Of a stretch of 43,915 bases of DNA, positions 1 through 9,600 are shown piece by piece. The stretch covers positions 1-43,915 of the forward strand of contig JAUXWY010000390.1 of the NCBI GenBank assembly GCA_030681235.1, given 5' to 3'. The notes below the pieces were generated by a model. The model was given only the letters and a program-made list of their open reading frames with translations, made no database searches and was not told the DNA's origin. Position numbers and translations under genes: made by a program. The DNA is from Pirellulaceae bacterium. Its GTDB lineage: Bacteria > Planctomycetota > Planctomycetia > Pirellulales > Pirellulaceae. Within the stretch, counting starts at the first letter, position 1. Every line of letters starts with the position of its first letter.

Positions 1-1
1 C

Positions 2-1102
2 AACCAACCAAGCCGACTCCAATTGTCTGCCGAATTGCAGCAGGCCGAGGCCGCGTCGCAATTGCAAGTGTCGGTGGGAGAAAAGACATTCGAGGTCGAC
101 GTCGATCGAGCGGGAACACACGAGTATGCACTGGGTGACGTCGAAGTAACCAACGCGGGCTACGTTCGCGTGGACTTTCAGGGTATCAAACGTCTTGGTC
201 GCAGCTATGCCGGAGTGGTGACGTTGATCGTTGCCGCCGACACGCCGGATTTGAAGGTGCATTACGTTCGCAATAATGACGACAACATGTTTTATTGGGG
301 CAGGCGCGGCCCGTCGGTTCACTTGACTTATCGATTGCCCAAAGACTTGGATGTTGAATACGCGTACAGCGAGATCACCGTCCCGGCCGGCGAGGACCCC
401 ATCGGCTCCTATTTTATGGCCAACGGTTTTGGCGAAGGATACTTCGGTTTTCAGGTTAACAGTGCCACCGAACGCCGCGTGTTGTTTTCCGTGTGGAGTC
501 CCTTCCAAACGGACGATCCAAAGAGCATTCCACTCGAGCAACGAATCGAAGCCTTGGACCGAGGCCCGGAAGTCACGATTGGCGAGTTCGGCAACGAGGG
601 CTCGGGCGGACAGAGTTTCTTGGTCTATCCGTGGCAAGCCGGCAAAACGTATCGCTTTTTGACTCGAGTTGTGCCCGACGGAAAGGGCAGCACGATCTAC
701 TCGGCGTGGTTCGGAGACCAGGCCGCCAACGAATGGCGTTTGATCGCGACGTTTCGCCGTCCGCAGACGAATACCCACTTGCGCGGCTTTCATTCATTCT
801 TGGAGAGTTTTGATCCCAGTCATGGCCATGTGCATCGGCGGGCTCGGCATCACAATGTTTGGGTTCGCGATACCCAAGGGCGATGGCATCGCAGCCAATC
901 GGCCCGACTCTCGGTCGACGGGACCGGTGGTCAGAAACATCGCTTGGACTTTGGCGGCGGCGTGGACGGCGATGGATGGTTCCTCGAGAACTGCGGGTTC
1001 TTTAGCGGCCAAGTTCAACCAGGAGCAACCTTCGATATTCCTGAATTAAAAATCACTCCGCCGGAACTGCCAACGTCCGGCTTGGGGATTGTCCCGAATT
1101 AA
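2..1102 (+). CDS. DUF5077/DUF3472 secreted-type protein, 5' end outside the window
   Basis: The reading frame is open from base 2, so the gene very probably starts upstream. The first possible start inside the window is a TTG at 23, with no clear ribosome binding site. The N-terminal ~110 residues resemble the DUF5077 beta-sandwich found in front of DUF3472. The rest carries DUF3472 hallmarks: a FGEGYFGFQVNS stretch, then RRVLFSVWSPF, then YPWQAGKTYRFLTRV. Such proteins are usually exported in Planctomycetota and Bacteroidota and are thought to bind or act on carbohydrate, but no enzymatic activity is established that I know of. It ends at TAA 1100-1102, 182 bases before the next gene. Family assignment is fairly sure; function is not known. 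Confidence 0.85.
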   Translation, partial: NQPSRLQLSAELQQAEAASQLQVSVGEKTFEVDVDRAGTHEYALGDVEVTNAGYVRVDFQGIKRLGRSYAGVVTLIVAADTPDLKVHYVRNNDDNMFYWGRRGPSVHLTYRLPKDLDVEYAYSEITVPAGEDPIGSYFMANGFGEGYFGFQVNSATERRVLFSVWSPFQTDDPKSIPLEQRIEALDRGPEVTIGEFGNEGSGGQSFLVYPWQAGKTYRFLTRVVPDGKGSTIYSAWFGDQAANEWRLIATFRRPQTNTHLRGFHSFLESFDPSHGHVHRRARHHNVWVRDTQGRWHRSQSARLSVDGTGGQKHRLDFGGGVDGDGWFLENCGFFSGQVQPGATFDIPELKITPPELPTSGLGIVPN

Positions 1103-1143
1103 CTTCCCAGATAGCAGCGTGGAATAATGAATTCTCTTTTTCG

Positions 1144-1239
1144 ATGTTTTTCCGAACCCGTCGGTTCGCTTTGGGGTTGTTGGTAGTTATCCTAGGAAAT
1201 TGGTCGATGGCGATGACCTATGTCGCGTCGTCGGCCTAA
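1144..1239 (+). other. 31-codon ORF resembling an isolated signal peptide
   Basis: ATG at 1144 opens 31 codons ending at TAA 1237-1239. The peptide has a basic n-region (RTRR), a hydrophobic core (ALGLLVVILGNW) and a small-residue end (ASSA), the shape of a Sec signal peptide with no mature domain. It could be a tiny membrane peptide, the remnant of a decayed secreted gene, or chance. No convincing ribosome binding site was seen. Confidence 0.2.
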
Positions 1240-1284
1240 AAAATTGAAACACGCGTTTCGTTCAGACATTCAGGAGCTACCGCT

Positions 1285-4200
1285 ATGCCGTTGGATCAGC
1301 AGTTCTTAGCCCGCAAGTTTTTGGCCCGCAAGTTTTTGGCCCGCATCAAGAGCTCGCTTTGGAGCTTCGGAATTTTGATTGTGTGCGTGGCAATGCGCTC
1401 CGAAGTTGGGCTGGGGATGAACGCTGGTTCGGCGACGGAGTTTTCCGCTGCGGTCTTGATGCAAGAGGCGATCGGTCAGCAACAGGAAGGCCAACAGGAA
1501 GGCCAACAGGAAGCCACAGGGGAACGCGAAAGCGGGGCTGGGCGACAAGGCAGTGGTCAACGACGCGGCAGCGGCCGCCGCCGACCGGCACAAGCGGGTG
1601 CGGCTCAACAAGGCGCGCAAGTTGAAGGTCCAGCGTCGGCTCAACAGTCGCCGGCCCAGGCCGCTCCTGTCGCTGTTGCACCAACACAAGAATCGGAATC
1701 CGGCCAGCGGCAAGAGGGAGAAGGTCGCGGGCCGGTAGGCCGTGGACAGGCTCCCGGTCGTGGCCAAGCAACTGGCCCACGAATCGAGCCCGCACCCACG
1801 ACGGCGACCAACATTCCGGCCTCGTGGTTGGATCAGTTCAAGTGGGAATCGATCGGACCGGCCAACATGAGCGGCCGCATCACGGCGTTGGCGGTGTACG
1901 AAAAAGATCCTTACACCTGGTGGGCGGCTTCGGCTTCGGGCGGTTTGCTCAAGACGGTGAACAACGGTTATTCATTTGAGTTCCAATTTGATCGTGAAGC
2001 GGTGGTTTCGATCGGGGACGTGCAAGTCTTTCAACAGGATGCGAACATCTTGTGGGTGGGAACCGGCGAAGCCAATCCTCGCAATAGTGTGTCGTGGGGC
2101 AACGGCGTCTACAGGTCGAACGATGGTGGGAAGTCTTGGCAACATTTGGGACTGAACGAGACGTTTCAGATTGGCCGAATCGCTTTGCACCCAACGGACC
2201 CGAACATCGCTTATGTTGGCGCGTTGGGTCGGTTGTGGGGTAGCAATGAACAACGGGGCGTATTCAAAACGTCCGACGGTGGCAAGACTTGGGAAAAAGT
2301 GCTGTACATCGACGACAAGACCGGAATTATTGATCTGCAAATGCATCCGACCAACCCGGAAGTACTTGTGGCAGCGGCTTACGAACGACTGCGAGATGGA
2401 TTTGATGGCAATGATCCGGTGAAGAAATTTGGTCCTGGCTCGGGATTGCACAAGACCACCGACGGTGGCAAAACGTGGACGAAATTAACTCAAGGATTGC
2501 CGACCTGCAATTTGGGGCGCATCGGCTTGGACTGGTCGCGTTCGAATCCTGATCATCTGTATGCGATCATCGAGTCGGAATTGATCGGCAGTGGTCCGAC
2601 GGAGACGGCCTTTTTGGGCATTCGCAACGAAGCCGCCGACGTCGGAATCCGTGTGACCGAAGTGGTCGCTGACGGCCCAGCCGCCAACGTGTTAAAAACC
2701 GGCGACATCTTGCTACAGATGGATGATCAATTGATCATCAAAGCGGATGACATGACCAAACTTTTGGCGAGAAAGAAAGCCGACGAAGAAGTCAAGTTGG
2801 TGGTGGTACGGGATGGGCAAAAAGTCGAGACTTCGGTCAAGTTGGTCATGCGACCGGTGCAGGTGCAAGCCCAGCGTGGATCACCGCCGCGACCGTTTGC
2901 AGCCTCGTTGGGTGGCCAGCGCGAAAATGTGCAGGATCTGCAAGGAGCCGATGGATATCAATACGGTGGCGTCTATCGCAGTACCGATGCCGGTGAAACT
3001 TGGACGCGCATCAACAGCGTCAATCCGCGTCCGATGTACTACAGTCAAGTTCGTGTCGATCCCGTCGATGAAAACAATATCTACATCTTGGGTACGTCGC
3101 TTTACAAGTCCAGCGATGGCGGAGTGACGTTCACCGGAGACGGACACGGCAACGAAGTTCACGTCGATCATCACTCGATGTGGATCGACCCCAAAGATTC
3201 GCGACATATCATCTTGGGCAATGACGGTGGCGTTTACGTGACGCATGATCGCATGAAGACGTGGGACCATCACAACCACTTTGCGATTGGCCAGTTTTAC
3301 CATATCGGCATCGACAACACGCCCGATTACAAGATCTACGGTGGGTTGCAGGACAATGGTTCTTGGGGCGCGCCGCGACGCAGTCGCACAGGTGCGATCA
3401 TCAATAGCGATTGGTTCCGAATTGGCGGCGGCGATGGGTTCATCTGTTTGGTAGATGCAGAAGATCCCGATCAGCTGTATGCCGAGAGCCAAAATGGTGC
3501 CATGTCGCGGTTCAATTTGCGAACGGGCGAGCGCGGTTCGATTCGACCGCAGCCACCGCGTGGCGTGACGTATCGATTCAATTGGAAGACGCCATTTATT
3601 CTCTCGCCGCACAACAGCCGAATCCATTACAGCGCGGGGAACTACGTGTTCCGTTCGTACAATCGCGGCACGGCGGTCGAAGCGATCTCTCCAGAGATTA
3701 CAAATACCAATGAAGGCTCGGGTAGCGCGATTTCGGAATCTCCTGTGCGGGCTGGAGTGGTGTACGTCGGAACAACCGACGGCGCTTTGTGGGTGACGCA
3801 AAATGGCGGGCAAACTTGGGAGCCCATCTTCCATGTGCCAAAAGCGGCCCCAGCGGCAGCCCCGGCGGCTCAGGCCACGGAAACTCCGACAGCTCCGGTT
3901 GTTGAAACTCCGGCACCGGCCGCAGCGGTGACTCCACCGGCGACAGCTCCGGTCGCAGCCATTGAAATGCCCGCCAAGGAAACACCGGCCGTTACGAAGC
4001 CCACCGAAGCTTTAACCGAAGAAGTGAAGGCGGAAGAGACCGTGAAGAAGGATGATCCGTTGACGGGCACTTGGGACGGTCGGTTCAGTACTTCAGGTGG
4101 CGAGATCGCAGGTGAATTCCAAATGACCGTGACCCTAGAAGAGTCGGGGGCTGTCGCTGGGAGCATGAATTCTGACGAAGGCTCGTTGGAAATGGCTGAT

Positions 4201-5442
4201 TGTCAGTTTGATCGCGAGAAACAAACGTTGCGGTTTACAATCCAGACTCCATTCGGTCCGATCCAACCGCAGTTCCAACTCAAAGATCAGGAGATGACGG
4301 CCCAGTTGCCACTGCCCAATGGCGAGATCCTCTCGATCTCGGCCACCAAGCGACCGCCGGTTCGCCCTTTGGTCCATACGGCGTTGAAGCAGGAGACCCC
4401 GCCGGCCGCCGAGCAGGCAACGGCTGCGGTTCCGCCGCAGGAAGCCGCTCCACCTCAAGAAGCGGAGGTGGCAACTCCCGCGACCGAACCAGCGGCCCAG
4501 GCAGCTAATCCGGCGCCGGGTCCTGCTGCGTTGGCCAGTTTGTTACCGGGCCCTCGTTGGGTATCCAGCATTGAGGCCTCGCGTTACGCGGCAGGGCGGT
4601 GCTACATCACGCTGGATGGACATCGCAGCAATGATGACGAAGTGTATGTGTTCACGACCGAAGATTTTGGCAAGACTTGGAAGTCCCTTAAAGCCAACTT
4701 GCCAGCAACGGCGGGTATAGCTTGGGTGATTCGCGAAGACATTGCCAACCAAAACGTGTTGTATTTGGGCTGTGAGTTTTCGACTTGGGTCAGCATCGAT
4801 CGCGGACTAAGTTGGAACAAATTCTCCACGCTGCCGACGGTGGCCGTACACGAGTTGGCTCAACACCCCACCAGCGGCGAATTGATCGCGGGAACGCATG
4901 GTCGAAGCATCTGGGTATTGGATGTCACGCCACTGCGTCAGTTGACGGCAGAAGGGGTTGCAAAAACGGCCAATTTGTTGCGACCGAATCAAGTGACTCG
5001 CTGGCGATCGTTGCCCGAACGTGGCAGCAATACCACTCGGGAATACCAAGCTCGCACGCCGAACAAAAATGCCGAGGTTTATTTCACCTTGGCGCGTCCG
5101 GTGGGATCGGCAGTTTTGACGGTGAAGGATATTCGCGGCCGCGAATTGTATCGGACGGAAGCTCCAGTCACTGCCGGCCTCAACCGAGTTGAATGGAATT
5201 TGCGAACAGGCGCACCCGCCCCAACCGGACCCCGACCAGGCGGTGCTGGTGGTGCTGGCCGAGCTGGGTTTGGCGGACGTGGGCAGGGAATTGCCGCGAA
5301 CGGGACCTATTTGGTGGAGCTAACGGTCGACGGAGAAGTCTCTTCCGAAACGATCACGATCGTTGGTGACCCGGATTACCCAACCCAACCCACCGGGCGT
5401 GGGGAAGAAAAAGAGGATCAGTCGGATCAGTCGGATCGATGA
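1285..5442 (+). CDS. Large exported Asp-box (BNR/VPS10-like) beta-propeller protein with inserted PDZ domain
   Basis: The ATG at 1285 follows AGGAG at a workable distance. The start of the protein is odd: a FLARK unit is repeated before the hydrophobic export segment (residues ~27-40). A Q/G/A/P-rich low-complexity tract follows to ~residue 165. The body has many Asp-box motifs, for example SNDGGKSW (~276), TSDGGKTW (~329), TTDGGKTW (~391), STDAGETW (~566) and TQNGGQTW (~839), as in VPS10/sortilin-like and glycosidase-like propellers. Residues ~440-522 form a PDZ-like insertion (VVADGPAANVLKTGDILLQM). Residues ~865-1060 hold an Ala/Pro linker around a small beta-rich domain (DPLTGTWDGRFS). 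The C-terminus has a FlgD-like segment, then an acidic SDQSDR tail encoded by a DNA repeat. Probably a periplasmic or surface binding protein; catalysis is unproven. Confidence 0.85.
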   Translation: MPLDQQFLARKFLARKFLARIKSSLWSFGILIVCVAMRSEVGLGMNAGSATEFSAAVLMQEAIGQQQEGQQEGQQEATGERESGAGRQGSGQRRGSGRRRPAQAGAAQQGAQVEGPASAQQSPAQAAPVAVAPTQESESGQRQEGEGRGPVGRGQAPGRGQATGPRIEPAPTTATNIPASWLDQFKWESIGPANMSGRITALAVYEKDPYTWWAASASGGLLKTVNNGYSFEFQFDREAVVSIGDVQVFQQDANILWVGTGEANPRNSVSWGNGVYRSNDGGKSWQHLGLNETFQIGRIALHPTDPNIAYVGALGRLWGSNEQRGVFKTSDGGKTWEKVLYIDDKTGIIDLQMHPTNPEVLVAAAYERLRDGFDGNDPVKKFGPGSGLHKTTDGGKTWTKLTQGLPTCNLGRIGLDWSRSNPDHLYAIIESELIGSGPTETAFLGIRNEAADVGIRVTEVVADGPAANVLKTGDILLQMDDQLIIKADDMTKLLARKKADEEVKLVVVRDGQKVETSVKLVMRPVQVQAQRGSPPRPFAASLGGQRENVQDLQGADGYQYGGVYRSTDAGETWTRINSVNPRPMYYSQVRVDPVDENNIYILGTSLYKSSDGGVTFTGDGHGNEVHVDHHSMWIDPKDSRHIILGNDGGVYVTHDRMKTWDHHNHFAIGQFYHIGIDNTPDYKIYGGLQDNGSWGAPRRSRTGAIINSDWFRIGGGDGFICLVDAEDPDQLYAESQNGAMSRFNLRTGERGSIRPQPPRGVTYRFNWKTPFILSPHNSRIHYSAGNYVFRSYNRGTAVEAISPEITNTNEGSGSAISESPVRAGVVYVGTTDGALWVTQNGGQTWEPIFHVPKAAPAAAPAAQATETPTAPVVETPAPAAAVTPPATAPVAAIEMPAKETPAVTKPTEALTEEVKAEETVKKDDPLTGTWDGRFSTSGGEIAGEFQMTVTLEESGAVAGSMNSDEGSLEMADCQFDREKQTLRFTIQTPFGPIQPQFQLKDQEMTAQLPLPNGEILSISATKRPPVRPLVHTALKQETPPAAEQATAAVPPQEAAPPQEAEVATPATEPAAQAANPAPGPAALASLLPGPRWVSSIEASRYAAGRCYITLDGHRSNDDEVYVFTTEDFGKTWKSLKANLPATAGIAWVIREDIANQNVLYLGCEFSTWVSIDRGLSWNKFSTLPTVAVHELAQHPTSGELIAGTHGRSIWVLDVTPLRQLTAEGVAKTANLLRPNQVTRWRSLPERGSNTTREYQARTPNKNAEVYFTLARPVGSAVLTVKDIRGRELYRTEAPVTAGLNRVEWNLRTGAPAPTGPRPGGAGGAGRAGFGGRGQGIAANGTYLVELTVDGEVSSETITIVGDPDYPTQPTGRGEEKEDQSDQSDR

Positions 5443-5510
5443 TCGGTCGGATCGGTCGGATCAGACGGATCGGTCAGATCGGTCGGATCCGACCGATCAG
5501 TCCGACCCGA
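5415..5510 (+). repeat. 9-nt GGATCRGTC tandem repeat with a 22-nt palindrome
   Basis: Degenerate copies of GGATCAGTC/GGATCGGTC run from inside the last codons of the propeller gene into the intergenic space. Bases 5477-5498 form a perfect 22-nt palindrome centred on GGTCGGATCCGACC. There is no T-run after it, so it is not a standard intrinsic terminator. The unit length is a multiple of three, so the array stays open in several frames and encodes the S-D-Q/R tail of the upstream protein. Confidence 0.75.
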
Positions 5511-5588
5511 AATGCTGTCACAAAGGGTTCTTGAACCTGTATGGTCTGTGAAGTCACTCACAACGAACCTTACAGAAAGAACCCAGCC

Positions 5589-6410
5589 ATGAAACGTTCC
5601 ACTTCCCAATTGTTTGCCCTGTTTGTTTTGACCCTTAACGGTCTGTTTTTCTCCACCGTAGCCGCTGGCGACGAAAACGTCTACGCCAACGCCGTTCGTT
5701 CGACGGTTTTGATTATGACGCAAAGCGCCTCCGGGTCGGGGGTTTTGGTGGACCAAGACCGCCGTTGGGTTGTGACCAACGAACACGTTGTTGAAGGACA
5801 TCAAGATGTCACGGTCTTCTTCCCAGCAGAGCAGCATGGGTTGATCGAAAGTGAAATGGCCTACTATGTCAGCAATCGCAGCCGATTGGAAATCGCCGGA
5901 AAAGTGATTGCGGTCTGCAAACGCCGCGACTTGGCTTTGGTGGAATTGGATAGCCTGCCGGAGAACAGACCGGCGATCCCCTTTGGCAAGTCGGCCAAGC
6001 CGGGTCAGTTGCTGCACTCGATCGGCAATCCGTCGGCCAGTGACGCGTTGTGGGTCTATACCAACGGGTACGTCCGTGCCAACTACTTCAAGACCGTCAA
6101 TGAATGCCGGATGCAAGTGGTCGAAACCTCCGCTCCGATCAATCCGGGCGACAGTGGCGGGCCGATCTTGAACAGCGAAGGTCAATTGGTCGGGATCAGC
6201 CAGTCCTTTCACAAAGATGGTCGCTTGGTCAGCAACGGGGTCGACATCTGCGAAGTGATCTGGTTCGTCAACAAGAACCGTCGCCAAAAGGATGGTTCGA
6301 CGGTCATCGCACAGGACAATCCGGTGATCGGCGATGCGAATTCAAGCAGCGAATCGCCGGTTGCCGCGAAACCTTCACTACTCGGTTTGCTGGCAGGGGC
6401 CAAGGAATAG
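5589..6410 (+). CDS. Secreted trypsin-like (S1C/HtrA-type) serine protease without a PDZ domain
   Basis: The start at ATG 5589 is preferred over an upstream frame extension because it gives a clean signal peptide (MKRSTSQLFALFVLTLNGLF, cut near TVAAG). The 273-aa protein has the full triad: His66 in TNEHVVEG, Asp114 in RRDLALVEL and Ser189 in NPGDSGGPILN. The fold matches the DegP/HtrA protease domain. The C-terminal ~60 residues are a short polar tail with no PDZ domain, so substrate recognition must differ from classical HtrA. It probably degrades or processes proteins in the periplasm. It lies 146 bases after the propeller gene, separated by the GGATCRGTC repeat. Confidence 0.9.
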   Translation: MKRSTSQLFALFVLTLNGLFFSTVAAGDENVYANAVRSTVLIMTQSASGSGVLVDQDRRWVVTNEHVVEGHQDVTVFFPAEQHGLIESEMAYYVSNRSRLEIAGKVIAVCKRRDLALVELDSLPENRPAIPFGKSAKPGQLLHSIGNPSASDALWVYTNGYVRANYFKTVNECRMQVVETSAPINPGDSGGPILNSEGQLVGISQSFHKDGRLVSNGVDICEVIWFVNKNRRQKDGSTVIAQDNPVIGDANSSSESPVAAKPSLLGLLAGAKE

Positions 6411-6681
6411 TCGAGAGTACGTGGGAGAAGCGGAATTCGCCGAGAATTCAGTTGGACAGATTCGTCAAGTTAGCCAAATTGTCGCTCGTCAAAATCAAGT
6501 CTAAAATTAGAGCCGTACGGAAGCCCCGCACAGCGGGTCGCAGGTCAACCGGGGCGTTTCGCCGCAGCTCAATCGTAAGAACTTCGGGAACTCCCTCTAC
6601 AGGAAGCACGTCTGAGTGGGGTTGACCTCCTGGAGGTTCCCCCCGTTTTAATGTTACGGTTCTATTCTCAGGATATTCTGC

Positions 6682-9600
6682 ATGAACGCCCGCTGGCTGG
6701 TTGTTGGAAACTTTGGCAAGTTTGGTCATTGGTTATTTGGGCTATTTGCCTTGAGTCTGCTGGTTTTCATGGGTGTCGCTAAGCCCGGATTTCCGTTGGT
6801 TCAACAGGCCTCGGCCACTGAGGAGCAGCGATTTATGTATCAGGGCGAGTTTATGTACCAGGATAAGGACGGACGATTGAAGTTATGGCAGCAGGTTCAA
6901 GAAGCGCAAGATTCTGGACTGCCCAAAACCGCCGTCGAGCACTTGGAGACGATCCGCAAAAGCGCTCAGCAAGACGGAGCCCATGCCGAAGCCCTCAAGG
7001 CATTGGGCATGAAATTGGCCATCGAGTCATCATTGGACCAACCGGCAGCGCCAAAAATGATTCGTGGGCTGGAAGCCGCCTTACCCGAACTGCCCCCGAC
7101 CATGCAGCCGTTGGCCAAAGGCTTGTTGGCCAATTGGTACTTCAGCTACTTCCAGCAGAATCGTTGGCAATTCTCGCAGCGCAGTCAAACCGAAGCACCG
7201 CCCAGCGACGATTTTGAAACCTGGGACCTGAAGCAGTTCCTCAAACATGTGGACCACCTTTATCGCGACGCGTTAAGCGCCGGGGAAACACTCCAAAAGA
7301 TCTCGATCAGCGAAGTAGCGGCGATTCTAACCGAAGTTCCGGCCGCCGACGAATTTCGTCCGACACTGTACGACTTCTTGGCTTTTCAATCGCTTGATTT
7401 TTATCAGCTAGACGAACAAATCATTCGCCAACAAGGTTCGTTTCAAATCGCCGCCGACGGCCCGGTGTTTAGTTCGCTGGATGAATTTGTATCCTGGATG
7501 CCGGAAACACTCGACGAAGACTCGTATGTCTTGCAGGCCATCAAGACCTACCAAGCCCTACTCAAGTTTCACGCGGCCGACGAAGATCAAAGTGCGCGAT
7601 TGGATGCCGACTTGCAACGCTTCGAATTCGGTAACCAAGTTGCCTATGGCAGCGACAAGACGGCTCGTTACGAAGCGGCGCTGCAGCGATTCGCGGCAGA
7701 ACACAAAGGGCATCCGCTGTCGTCGTTGGCCTTGGCTCGGTTGGCTGGCAGCAAGTGGGCCAACAAGCAAAACATAGAAGCCCACCAATTGGCCGCTCAA
7801 GGTCGTGATCGTTTCCCCAAGAGTCGCGGCTCAGCGCAGTGCTACAACTTGATTCAAGAGATTGAAGCCCAAGAGTTGGCGATTCAAACGGAGCGTATTT
7901 GGAACTCGGCCGGGCCAACGTTGCAGATCAGTGCGCGGAACCTCACCAAGGTCCATTTCCGCTTGCTGGCGTTTGACTTCGACAAATGGGCTTGGGGCAT
8001 GTACCAAGACCCGACGAATATGGAGTACGAAGAGCGACTGAGGCTAGGAACACGCCCCAGCGTTGCGGCTTGGACCGTCGACCTACCCGCCCGCGATGAT
8101 TACAGCACGGTCTATCAAGAGTCGGGAACGTTGCCGGACGTCAAACCGGGTTGCTACTTGCTACTGGCCAGCGCCAACGCGGAGTTCAATGTCGAGAACA
8201 ATCAGCTTTCCGTGACAGAGATTTGGGTCAGCGATTTGTCGTTTTTGATTCGCGAAGATTACCATTCGGGCGAGGTCATCGGCCAAGTCGTCAACGCGCT
8301 GGATGGGCAACCACAAGCCGAAGCGACCGTGACGGTCCGCGCTTGGAAGCAGGATGGGAACAACAGTCGCGAAGAAGTGCGACCGGATCTCACCACCGAT
8401 GCCAACGGCTTTTTCCGCTTGGCTCGGGAACAGCAAGTCGTCTACAAGTTTGTCGCTAAAGTCGGATCGCAATCATTGGGCTACATCGATACCCGTTGGT
8501 ACTACGGGCAGGGTCAAGGAGATCCAGGCGTCGAACGCTACGCCATGTTCTTTACCGACCGGTCGATCTACCGTCCGGGCCAAACCATCCAGTTCAAAGG
8601 CGTGCTGCACGAGGCCAATCAAACCACGGCCGTCTATCGAGCGGTTGGCGGACGAAACGTGAAAATCGGCTTGTGGGATATGAACAACCAATTGGTCGAT
8701 CAATTGCAATTGACCAGCAACATCTATGGATCATTCAGTGGGAGTTTTGTGGCCACGCGTGACCGAGCGACCGGCCCGATGCGTATCGGGACCATCGAAG
8801 GCCGCTTCAACGGAAACCAAACATTTCGAGTTGAAGAATACAAGCGTCCCAAGTTCTACACAGAAGTCACTCGGCCGGAGCAACAGTTCCAATTGAATGA
8901 TCAAGTCACGGTGAAGGGGAAAGCCACGGCTTACACGGGTGCTCCCATCGATGGAGCCAAAGTGAGCTATCGCGTGGTGCGCGAAGTTCGTTACCCCATG
9001 TGGTGGATATGGCGTTGTTGGTATTGCCCGCCGATGCAGGGCGAATCCCAGGAGATTGCCAACGGCGTGATTACGACCCAGGTCGATGGTTCGTTCGAAG
9101 TTCCGTTTACAGCTCTGCCAGATTTGAAAGTGGACCGGACAAGCCAGCCCGTATTTTCATTTACCGTCTACGCCGACGTGACGGATACGGCCGGGGAGAC
9201 TCGGTCGGCTAACACCGCCATTCGTCTGGGCTACACGTCGTTGGAAGCCGCAGTTTCCGTGGACGAGTGGTTGACAACCGCTGCGGCCACTGAGATCAAG
9301 TGCCACGTTACGAATCTGGACGGGCAACCGCAAAGTGTCGATGGAACGTTGAAGGTTTACAGCCTCAAGGCACCTGACAAAGTTCAACGAGCCCAACTGC
9401 CTGGTTTGTACAGTTATCGATTGACCTATTTGGGCGACTTGGCCATGCGGGGGGCTGCCATCGATCCGAAGTTAGCGCAACCGGATCTTTCGCAAATCAA
9501 TTCATGGCCATCGGGCGATGAAGTGGCGACGGTGGCTTTGAAGACCGATGGTGAAGGCAAAGCCAGTCACTCGGTGACGCTGCCTGAAGGAGCTTATCGC

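Noticed and set aside
2881-3834. 317-codon minus-strand frame inside the propeller gene
   Set aside because: It has no domain or signal features and is antisense to clear Asp-box coding sequence.
5427-6287. 286-codon minus-strand frame with S-D-P/T repeats
   Set aside because: It is antisense to the protease, which has a full catalytic triad, and its repeat tail only reflects the GGATCRGTC array.
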